Positions 32,574 to 40,283 of a stretch of DNA of 64,000 nt are shown piece by piece. How positions within the stretch are numbered: position 1 is the stretch's first letter; the number at the start of each line of letters is the position of its first letter. Below the pieces are notes generated by a model, which saw only the letters and a list, made by a program, of their open reading frames with translations, was not told where the DNA came from and did not search any database. Both the position numbers and the translations under genes were made by a program. The stretch comes from Blautia schinkii (GTDB lineage Bacteria > Bacillota > Clostridia > Lachnospirales > Lachnospiraceae), in NCBI RefSeq assembly GCF_013304825.1, contig NZ_JAAWUO010000001.1, positions 264,383 through 328,382 of the forward strand, given 5' to 3'.

Positions 32574-34403
32574 ATGACGAAACAGGAACTTTTAAAGACC
32601 CACTTCGGGTATGATACTTTCAGAGAAGGGCAGGAAGCAGTGATTGATGCACTTCTTGCAGGAAAAGATGTTCTGGCAGTGATGCCAACCGGAGCAGGAA
32701 AATCCATCTGCTATCAGGTGCCGGCACTGATGATGAAAGGGATCACGCTGGTAATATCACCGTTGATCTCCCTTATGAAAGACCAGGTTCGGAGCCTGAA
32801 CCAGGCAGGAATCTCGGCGGCTTATCTTAACAGCTCTCTGACGCAGGGACAGTATTTCACAGCTTTGCGTTACGCAAAAGCAGGACGTTATCCAGTCATT
32901 TATGTGGCACCGGAGCGGCTTACTACCGAGGCATTTCTGGATTTTGCGCTGAGTGCGGATATCTCCATGATCGCAGTAGATGAGGCACACTGTGTATCCC
33001 AGTGGGGACAGGATTTCCGGCCAAGTTATCTTAAGATCGAGGAGTTTGTGGCACAGCTTCCGAAGCGACCGGTGATCAGTGCATTTACAGCCACAGCAAC
33101 GAAGGAAGTACGGGAAGACATTGCAAGACTTCTGGACCTTCGAGATCCCTTTTGCACAACAACAGGATTTGACAGAGAAAATCTTTACTTTGCAGTGAAA
33201 ACCCCGAAGGATAAATATAAAGAAGTACATGATTACATAATGGAGCATCCGGACGACAGCGGTATTATCTACTGCCTCACCAGAAAACTGGTGGAAGAAG
33301 TCTGCGGAAAACTGATTCGGGATGGGATTTCCGCAACCAGGTATCATGCAGGCCTTTCTGATGAGGAACGCAGGAATAATCAGGATGATTTTATCTACGA
33401 CAGATGCCATGTGATGGTGGCTACCAATGCTTTCGGAATGGGAATCGACAAGTCGGATGTGCGGTATGTCATTCATTACAATATGCCGAAAAACATGGAG
33501 GGCTATTATCAGGAGGCGGGCCGTGCAGGACGCGACGGAGATCCTGCGGAATGTATCCTTCTCTATGGCGGCAAGGATGTTGTCACTAACCAGTACCTGA
33601 TCGAGCGCGGACAGGAGAATCTGGAGATGGATGCGGCAACACAGCAGCTGATAAGAGAGAGGGATCAGGAGAGACTGAGACAAATGACTTTTTACTGTTT
33701 TACCCATGACTGTCTCAGGGAATATATCCTGAAATATTTTGGCGAATATGGAAAAAGCTACTGCGGAAGCTGCCTGAACTGCCAGACAGAATTCGAGGAA
33801 AAAGATATCACAGAGGAAGCCGGAGCTATGGTCCGCTGCGTGCAGAGCTGCGGCCAGCGTTATGGCGTCAATGTGATCCTGGATACCATCCGCGGTGCAT
33901 CCACAGCCAAGATCCGGCAGTACCATATGGAGGAGAATCCTGCATACGGAGACTGCGCTAAGATCCCTGCACGTAAGCTGCGTCAGATTTTTAATTATCT
34001 GGTGCTTCGTGACTATCTTGCCCTTACAGATGACGGCTATACGATTGTGAAGCTTACAGGTTCCTCAGAGAGCCTTCTTGACGGGGAAAAACATCTCACA
34101 ATGAAGATGCCGAAAGAACAGGAACCAAAGCGAAAAGAGAAGCGCAGCCGCCTTTCAAAGGCTAGCGCAGGGGAACTTGGAGAACAGGACGAGCCGCTTT
34201 TTCAGAGGCTCCGTGCGCTCCGCCTGGAGATTGCCCGGGAAGAAAAAATTCCTCCATATATGGTATTTTCCGACAAAACTCTCATTCATATGTGCATTCT
34301 GAAGCCGGGAAATGAGGAAGAAATGTTCAATGTGACAGGAGTTGGCAGATACAAGTTCGAAAAATACGGAAAAAGGTTTATTGATGCGGTGCAGAATATG
34401 TAG
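32574..34403 (+). CDS. recQ: ATP-dependent DNA helicase RecQ
   Basis: 609 residues, normal for RecQ. Walker A is PTGAGKS (38-44), Walker B/DEAH is VDEAHC followed by the aromatic-rich loop SQWGQDFRPSY. Motif V/VI shows ATNAFGMGIDKSDVRYVIH and YYQEAGRAGRDG. The zinc-binding region has CLREYILKYF and CGSCLNC, then a winged helix, and an HRDC domain at the C-terminus (PLFQRLRALRLEIAREEKI). It unwinds 3'-tailed duplex in recombination and fork repair. Monocistronic, followed by the non-coding stretch below. Confidence 0.95.
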   Translation: MTKQELLKTHFGYDTFREGQEAVIDALLAGKDVLAVMPTGAGKSICYQVPALMMKGITLVISPLISLMKDQVRSLNQAGISAAYLNSSLTQGQYFTALRYAKAGRYPVIYVAPERLTTEAFLDFALSADISMIAVDEAHCVSQWGQDFRPSYLKIEEFVAQLPKRPVISAFTATATKEVREDIARLLDLRDPFCTTTGFDRENLYFAVKTPKDKYKEVHDYIMEHPDDSGIIYCLTRKLVEEVCGKLIRDGISATRYHAGLSDEERRNNQDDFIYDRCHVMVATNAFGMGIDKSDVRYVIHYNMPKNMEGYYQEAGRAGRDGDPAECILLYGGKDVVTNQYLIERGQENLEMDAATQQLIRERDQERLRQMTFYCFTHDCLREYILKYFGEYGKSYCGSCLNCQTEFEEKDITEEAGAMVRCVQSCGQRYGVNVILDTIRGASTAKIRQYHMEENPAYGDCAKIPARKLRQIFNYLVLRDYLALTDDGYTIVKLTGSSESLLDGEKHLTMKMPKEQEPKRKEKRSRLSKASAGELGEQDEPLFQRLRALRLEIAREEKIPPYMVFSDKTLIHMCILKPGNEEEMFNVTGVGRYKFEKYGKRFIDAVQNM

Positions 34404-34454
34404 GAAAGAGCCGTTTGCTGTCAGAAAATGCAGAGCGAAATGTTCCGGATTGTC

Positions 34455-34483
34455 TTGCATTTAAAGGTTACATTTGTTAGAAT
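34455..34483 (+). promoter_or_regulatory. Promoter in front of a non-coding stretch
   Basis: TTGCAT (34455-34460), 17-base spacer, TAGAAT (34478-34483), downstream of recQ with no gene behind it. Confidence 0.55.
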
Positions 34484-34489
34484 AAGACA

Positions 34490-34794
34490 AGCAGGAGACA
34501 TCCGGCGGACATTATACAGCCGGATGTGCACACCTTGCGGACTAATTTCTGCTGTACGTTCCGGTGCAGTGTACAGGCATTTCGCAAGCAGAGTTCTATG
34601 CAGCCGTGGAATCCCTTCAAATAAATGGAATCGACTTACGTCGGTCAGAAGCAAGCAGTGAGGTGGATGGTCGTATCCGCTTTCCATTAAGACATAATCT
34701 GTTGCTGTTCCCAGGCGCGAAGGAACAGTGATCAGAATCATACACGATCTGCGTCGGCTTTTTCATGCAGAAAATCTGCCCTGCCGGCTTTTTT
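34490..34794 (+). ncRNA. Candidate structured non-coding RNA of about 305 nt
   Basis: Between the promoter above and an intrinsic terminator (GTCGGC 34753-34758 with GCCGGC 34783-34788, then T6) no plausible protein is found. Hairpins are dense: ACATCCGGC/GCCGGATGT around 34498-34528, CTTGCG/CGCAAG enclosing CTGTAC/GTACAG around 34535-34590, and GCAGA/TCTGC inside the terminator stem. I checked for features of RNase P, tmRNA and SRP RNA and saw none; a 6S-type RNA cannot be ruled out. Size and borders are estimates. Confidence 0.38.
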
Positions 34795-35044
34795 CTTATA
34801 CATAAGAGAAGCGTGTATTCCTAAACATGAACGTAGCCTGCCCATGAAGCAGGAATCAGTTCCGGTACAGCGTTTCTGCTGTAAGGCCGAAAAAAGAGGT
34901 GTTAGTTACATATAGCTGTATGCTGGTCGCAGATACGGAGAAGCAATCTCCAGTGCAGCAGCCAGTTATAAATTACCAGACAGCTTAAATCTGAAAAAAG
35001 CAGGATCTCCGCATATGCGTGTGCGAAATCCTGCTTTTGGTCTT
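34795..35044. other. Hairpin-rich intergenic stretch ending in a shared terminator
   Basis: No gene. Short hairpins include CCTGC/GCAGG, ACAGC/GCTGT and GGAGA/TCTCC inside a longer GCTGG..CCAG stem. It closes with a bidirectional terminator at 34995-35038 (AAAAGCAGGAT with ATCCTGCTTTT), which also ends the AraC-family gene. It could be a second small RNA or an extension of the preceding one. Confidence 0.4.
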
Positions 35045-35893
35045 TTATCGTCGCTTATACTTTCCGGGTGTAACCCCCTTATATTTTTTAAATGTCCGGA
35101 TAAAATAACTCAGGTCATTAAATCCGTTTCGGTATGCGATCTCTGTAATGGAATCATCAGTAGTAGCCAGCTGGCAGCAGGCCTGCTCGATCCTCTGCCT
35201 GTTCAGGTAGTCCATAGGAGTCTGATGTGTCATCTCGGAAAAAAATCTGCAGAAGTATTTCGGTGACATGGAAACAGAGGCCGAAAGCTCCTGGAGGGTG
35301 ATGGGATTTGCGTAGTTCTTCTCAATGAATTCAACGACCTGCTTCAGCTGGACGATACGCTTGTAGTCACGGCGGGTTTTGCGCAGGCTTTCCAGGTAGT
35401 AATGATTACCAAAAACCAATCCGAAAAAGTGGTAAAATTGTCCAAACACAATCAGCTCATATCCAGGCTTTTTCTGCCAGAAAGAATCGAAAAGAGAATT
35501 GACGGTCTGCCGGATATCCGGATGTCTCTCGGTAAAATGGTGATAAATAAGAAGCTCCTGATGGCTGAGCTTCTGCATGTATTCTGTACAGACAGAATTG
35601 AATTTCAGAAACATGTTCATATCAAAAACAATGCACTGATAGATACAATCATGAGGGATTCCGGAATGGAGCACTCCACTATTGACAAAAATCACATCTC
35701 CGGCTTTTGCTGTAAAACTTTTTTCGTCTAAAGTGACGGTGAGAGTGCCCTGGAGTATCCGCATGATTTCACATTCCACATGCCAGTGATAGGACATGAC
35801 GTAGCGGGGATGCGTGCTGTCAATGTGGTGAAACTCAAAAGGAAATTCATAGGTACCCCGGAGCCGGTCTTCGTTTCTTCCAAGATCGTGCAA
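35045..35893 (-). CDS. AraC-family regulator with cupin sensor, likely fucose regulator
   Basis: 282 residues. The N-terminal cupin (25-110) shows HWHVECEIMRILQGTLTVTL and AGDVIFVNSGVLHSG. The C-terminal pair of helix-turn-helices (about 185-282) includes SMSPKYFCRFFSEMTHQTPMDYLNRQRIEQA and ITEIAYRNGFNDLSYFIRTFKKYKGVTPGKYKR, the AraC hallmark. It is transcribed divergently from L-fucose isomerase, 240 bases away, so it probably activates fucI in response to a sugar bound by the cupin. The inducer is not established. Confidence 0.87.
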   Translation of the reverse strand: MHDLGRNEDRLRGTYEFPFEFHHIDSTHPRYVMSYHWHVECEIMRILQGTLTVTLDEKSFTAKAGDVIFVNSGVLHSGIPHDCIYQCIVFDMNMFLKFNSVCTEYMQKLSHQELLIYHHFTERHPDIRQTVNSLFDSFWQKKPGYELIVFGQFYHFFGLVFGNHYYLESLRKTRRDYKRIVQLKQVVEFIEKNYANPITLQELSASVSMSPKYFCRFFSEMTHQTPMDYLNRQRIEQACCQLATTDDSITEIAYRNGFNDLSYFIRTFKKYKGVTPGKYKRR

Positions 35894-35972
35894 AATAAAA
35901 CCCTTCTTTCATAAATTTTATAGATTTTTTAGGAACTTATATGGAAAAGTGAATATTGTACTATTTTTTGCT

Positions 35973-36002
35973 ATTATAACACAAGTAATTTATAAGATGC
36001 AA
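35973..36002 (-). promoter_or_regulatory. Promoter of the AraC-family gene
   Basis: On the minus strand: TTGCAT (36002-35997), 18-base spacer, TATAAT (35978-35973). A plus-strand TATAAT at 36006-36011, without a clear -35, may belong to fucI. The near overlap suits activator control. Confidence 0.5.
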
Positions 36003-36133
36003 TCGTATAATAAAATCATCAATCAGGCAAAGGATGCCTGAACACAAATTGTGAAGCAGGAATCTATGCTTTGCATTATGAAACAAGTTCATACTAATAA
36101 CGAATAATATATATGTAGGAGGTAATTTTTACT

Positions 36134-37930
36134 ATGGCAAAGAGCAGATTAGTAGGAAGCTATCCAGTTATCGGTATCAGACCGACAATCGATGGACGTA
36201 GAGGAGCACTGGATGTAAGAGGATCTCTGGAAGACCAGACAATGAACATGGCTAAATCCGCAGCCAAGCTTTTCGAGGAGAACCTGAAATACTCCAACGG
36301 TGAGCCTGTAAAGGTTGTAATCGCTGATACAACAATCGGACGTGTTGGCGAGAGTGCTGCATGTGCTGATAAATTCCGTAAAGAGGGTGTAGATATCACT
36401 CTTACAGTTACACCATGCTGGTGCTACGGTGCTGAGACAATGGATATGGATCCGCAGACGATCAAGGCTGTATGGGGATTCAACGGAACAGAGAGACCTG
36501 GTGCTGTATACCTTGCATCCGTTCTTGCTACACATGCACAGAAAGGACTTCCGGCATTCGGTATCTACGGACATGACGTTCAGGAAGCTGATGACACATC
36601 TATTCCGGAAGACGTTAAAGAGAAACTGTTAAGATTCGGCCGCGCAGCAGTTGCAGCAGCATCCATGAGAGGTAAATCCTATCTGCAGATCGGTTCTGTA
36701 ACAATGGGTATCGGCGGATCTATCATTGATTCTGATTTCATCGAGTCCTATCTTGGAATGAGAGTTGAGTCTGTTGATGAGGTAGAGATCATCCGTCGTA
36801 TGACAGAAGGCATCTACGATCACGAAGAGTTTGAGAAAGCTCTCAAATGGGCAAAAGAAACCTGCAAGATCGGCTGGGACAAGAACCCGGAAGAACTTCA
36901 GTTCTCACCGGAGAAGAAAGAGGAGCAGTTCGAGTTTGTTGTTAAGATGGCAGTTATCATCAAAGAACTGATGAACGGCTGTGACAATCTTGCTCCGGAA
37001 TTCTCCGAGGAAGCAATCGGACACAATGCTCTTGCAGCTGGATTCCAGGGCCAGAGACAGTGGACAGACTTCTATCCGAACGGTGACTTTGCAGAGGCTA
37101 TGCTGAACACTTCCTTTGACTGGAATGGTGCTCGTGAGCCGTACATTCTTGCTACAGAGAACGACGTTCTCAACGGACTTGGAATGCTGTTCATGAAACT
37201 CCTTACAGGACGTGCTCAGATTTTCGCTGATGTTCGTACATACTGGAGCCCGGAGGCAGTTAAGAAAGCTACAGGATATGACCTTGAGGGTGTTGCCAAA
37301 GAAGCTGGCGGATTCCTTCATCTGATCAACTCCGGTGCTGCCTGCCTGGATGCTAACGGACAGGCTAAAGAGGCTGACGGAACACCGGTTATGAAACAGT
37401 GGTGGGATGTTACAGAGGCAGACCAGAAAGCTATCATGGAGAATACAGAGTGGTGTATGGCTGACAACGGATACTTCCGTGGAGGCGGATATTCCAGCCG
37501 TTATGAGACACGTGCCCAGATGCCTGCAACAATGATCCGTCTGAACCTTGTAAAAGGACTTGGACCGGTTCTTCAGATTGCAGAGGGATGGACAGTAGCT
37601 CTTCCGGAAGAGGTATCTGACAAACTCTGGAAACGTACAGACTACACATGGCCATGCACATGGTTCGCTCCAAGATGCGATGGCAAAGAGGGACCGTTCA
37701 AGACAGCTTACGATGTAATGAACAACTGGGGTGCTAACCACGGCGCAATCTCCTACGGACACATTGGTGCAGACCTTATCACAATGTGCTCTATGCTGAG
37801 AATCCCGGTATCCATGCACAACGTTCCTGAGAAGGATATCTATCGTCCGGCAGCTTGGAATGCATTCGGTATGGAAAAAGAGGGTGCAGACTTCCGCGCT
37901 TGCAAGAACTATGGACCACTTTACAAATAA
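36134..37930 (+). CDS. fucI: L-fucose isomerase
   Basis: 598 residues, close to E. coli FucI (about 591). The N-terminus [29 protein letters not shown] is diagnostic; other matched segments are [37 protein letters not shown] and the C-terminal [32 protein letters not shown]. It converts L-fucose to L-fuculose with manganese in the cytoplasm. The product would need a kinase (not in the window) before entering the microcompartment aldolase at 19403. Alone behind an AraC regulator, with a strong terminator after it. AGGAGG lies 10 bases upstream of the ATG. Confidence 0.96.
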   Translation: MAKSRLVGSYPVIGIRPTIDGRRGALDVRGSLEDQTMNMAKSAAKLFEENLKYSNGEPVKVVIADTTIGRVGESAACADKFRKEGVDITLTVTPCWCYGAETMDMDPQTIKAVWGFNGTERPGAVYLASVLATHAQKGLPAFGIYGHDVQEADDTSIPEDVKEKLLRFGRAAVAAASMRGKSYLQIGSVTMGIGGSIIDSDFIESYLGMRVESVDEVEIIRRMTEGIYDHEEFEKALKWAKETCKIGWDKNPEELQFSPEKKEEQFEFVVKMAVIIKELMNGCDNLAPEFSEEAIGHNALAAGFQGQRQWTDFYPNGDFAEAMLNTSFDWNGAREPYILATENDVLNGLGMLFMKLLTGRAQIFADVRTYWSPEAVKKATGYDLEGVAKEAGGFLHLINSGAACLDANGQAKEADGTPVMKQWWDVTEADQKAIMENTEWCMADNGYFRGGGYSSRYETRAQMPATMIRLNLVKGLGPVLQIAEGWTVALPEEVSDKLWKRTDYTWPCTWFAPRCDGKEGPFKTAYDVMNNWGANHGAISYGHIGADLITMCSMLRIPVSMHNVPEKDIYRPAAWNAFGMEKEGADFRACKNYGPLYK

Positions 37931-37958
37931 ATCATACTGTTAAAATAACAGAATATCG

Positions 37959-37992
37959 ATCCCCCGGCATGTATGTGCCGGGGGATTTTTTT
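37959..37992 (+). terminator. Rho-independent terminator of fucI
   Basis: ATCCCCCGGCA pairs with TGCCGGGGGAT, followed by T6. Confidence 0.92.
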
Positions 37993-38100
37993 GGCTATAG
38001 TGCAGGATAGTCAGGAAACACTCTGTTCGGATTCCGGGAAAAAAGTTATAATGGGAACAGATTTATAAACAGATATATAAGAATACAGGAGGTTACTGAA

Positions 38101-39138
38101 ATGAAATATATACAGCTGAACAATACGGATCTGAATGTCAGCCGTATCTGCCTTGGAACAGCAGGATTCGGGGATAAACTGGATCAGGAAAAAAGCTTTA
38201 AGGTACTGGACACTTTTGTGCAGGCAGGCGGAAATTTTATTGATACAGCTAATGTGTACTGCAAGTGGCTGGAAGGACACGGAAACTGCAGCGAACAGAT
38301 TATAGGAAAATGGCTGAAGGACCGGGGAACACAGGGAAAAGTGATCGTGGCTACCAAAGGTGCACATTATTCTTTTGAAGATCAGGGCCGCAGCAGAGTA
38401 AACAGAGAAGACATTCGCACAGACCTGGATGAAAGCTGCCGTACACTTGGAACGGATGTGATTGATTTTTACTGGCTTCACAGAGATGATCCGAAGAAAC
38501 CGGCAGAGGAAATCGTTGACATTCTGGAAGAACTGCAGAAAGAAGGAAGAATCCGGTATTTCGGATTTTCCAATTACAGGACAAAAAGACTGAAAGAGAT
38601 CCAGAAATGTCTGGAAGAAAGAAATCATCCGGGAATCACGGCAGTTTCCAACCAGTGGAGCCTGGCCGGGATCAATCCGGGAGGAAACACCAATCCGGAT
38701 CCGACACTTGTAGAATTTTCCAGGGAGGAATATAAATGGCACTGTGAGACAAAAACTGCGTCCATTCCGTTCTCATCCACTGCTATGGGATTTTTCTCCA
38801 AGCTTCAGAAAATGGGAGTTCTTTATACAGAAAAAGTAGATACATTCTGGATGCGGAATATGGAATCACAGATCGCAGATCTTTCAGAAAGCATAAAAAA
38901 ATCATACTGGAATGAGACAAATCTTCGCACATACCAGAAGCTTCTGAAACTTCAGAAAGAAACAGGACACAGCCTGCAGTCTTTGTCTCTGGCGTACTTT
39001 TTCCATCAGCCGTTCCAGACGGTGCCTGTAACAGGAGTCAGCAATCTTAACCAGTTAAAAGATGCTCTTGCTGCCTGTGATATTGATTTTGAACCGGAGC
39101 TGTTTGGTGGTTGGGTGATAGACGGAGGTGATAGATGA
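38101..39138 (+). CDS. Aldo/keto reductase
   Basis: 345 residues, TIM-barrel NADPH reductase. Catalytic residues are in GNFIDTANVYCKW (D and Y) and VIVATKGAHY (K), with the histidine in IDFYWLHRDDP. The phosphate-binding C-terminal segment VPVTGVSNLNQLKDAL fits the family. Its stop overlaps the sbcD start (ATGA), so it is the first gene of a coupled three-gene unit. A TATAAT at 38047-38052 with a poor -35 precedes it. Substrate unknown; proximity to fucI invites a sugar or lactaldehyde reductase role, but the sbcDC linkage argues otherwise. Confidence 0.88.
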   Translation: MKYIQLNNTDLNVSRICLGTAGFGDKLDQEKSFKVLDTFVQAGGNFIDTANVYCKWLEGHGNCSEQIIGKWLKDRGTQGKVIVATKGAHYSFEDQGRSRVNREDIRTDLDESCRTLGTDVIDFYWLHRDDPKKPAEEIVDILEELQKEGRIRYFGFSNYRTKRLKEIQKCLEERNHPGITAVSNQWSLAGINPGGNTNPDPTLVEFSREEYKWHCETKTASIPFSSTAMGFFSKLQKMGVLYTEKVDTFWMRNMESQIADLSESIKKSYWNETNLRTYQKLLKLQKETGHSLQSLSLAYFFHQPFQTVPVTGVSNLNQLKDALAACDIDFEPELFGGWVIDGGDR

Positions 39139-40283
39139 AGCTGATCCATTTATCGGACCTTCATCTTGGAAAAAGAGTGAATGAGTTTTCCATGATCGAA
39201 GATCAGAAATATATTTTAAATCAGATACTGGGTATCATTGATGAAGAAGCACCGGATGGGGTCCTTCTTGCAGGAGATATCTATGACAGACCGGTTCCCT
39301 CTGCGGAGGCCGTACAGCTTCTGGACAGTTTTCTTACCAGACTGGCGAAGCGAAAGATACCGGTTTATGCCATCAGTGGCAATCATGACAGTGCTGAGAG
39401 GATCGCATTTGGCTCCCACATTATGAGCAGCAGCGGGATCTGCATGTCACCTGTATATGACGGAAAAACAGAAAAGTACTGTTTAATGGACAGTTATGGA
39501 GAAGTGTGGATTCATCTTCTTCCGTTTATCAGACCGGCAGTAGTACGCCATGCACTTCAGGGAGAAGAAGGTGCAGAGGAGATCCGTAGCTATCAGGAAG
39601 CTGTACAGGCTGCAGTAGAGCATATGGACATTGACACCAAGAAACGAAATGTTCTGGTTGCGCATCAGTTTGCAGTAGGAGCTATGAGCTGTGATTCCGA
39701 GGAGATCGCAGTTGGAGGAATCGACCAGATTGAAGTGTCTGTATTTCAGGACTTTGATTATGTGGCACTTGGGCATATCCACAGTCCCCAGAATGTGGGA
39801 AACGATCAGATCCGTTATTGCGGAACACCGCTGAAATACTCTTTTTCCGAGGCAGGACAGCAGAAATCCGTGACTGTAGCGGAGCTTTTTGAAAAAGGAG
39901 ATCTGGAAGTGCGGGAGATTCCACTGAAACCTTTTCGGGATATGAGAAAGCTGAAGGGCACATATATGGAGATTACCTCACTGGCCAATTATCAGGATAC
40001 TAACACAGAGGATTATGTGCAGATCACCCTGACAGATGAGGAGGATATTGTGGACGGAATGCAGAAGCTGCGTGCTGTTTATCCAAATTTGATGAGGCTG
40101 GAATACGACAACCGCAGAACAAGAGAAAATCAGGAAATCTCCGGAACGGAGACAGTGGAAAAAAAATCCGAGCTGGAATATTTTCAGGAATTTTTTGAGC
40201 TGCAGAATAACCAGCCTATGAATGAGGAACAGCGGAAATTTTCAGAAGATTTGATCCGAAAGATACAGGAGGTGAGCATTTGA
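39135..40283 (+). CDS. sbcD: Exonuclease SbcD (Mre11-type nuclease subunit)
   Basis: 382 residues. Metallophosphoesterase motifs in order: LSDLHLGK (5-12), LLAGDIYDRP (about 46), AISGNHDSAERI, VLVAHQFAVG, YVALGHIHSPQ. C-terminal capping region follows. With SbcC it forms the Mre11-Rad50-like complex that opens hairpins and processes double-strand ends. The start overlaps the upstream stop by four bases; the SbcC start overlaps its own stop. Confidence 0.93.
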   Translation: MKLIHLSDLHLGKRVNEFSMIEDQKYILNQILGIIDEEAPDGVLLAGDIYDRPVPSAEAVQLLDSFLTRLAKRKIPVYAISGNHDSAERIAFGSHIMSSSGICMSPVYDGKTEKYCLMDSYGEVWIHLLPFIRPAVVRHALQGEEGAEEIRSYQEAVQAAVEHMDIDTKKRNVLVAHQFAVGAMSCDSEEIAVGGIDQIEVSVFQDFDYVALGHIHSPQNVGNDQIRYCGTPLKYSFSEAGQQKSVTVAELFEKGDLEVREIPLKPFRDMRKLKGTYMEITSLANYQDTNTEDYVQITLTDEEDIVDGMQKLRAVYPNLMRLEYDNRRTRENQEISGTETVEKKSELEYFQEFFELQNNQPMNEEQRKFSEDLIRKIQEVSI

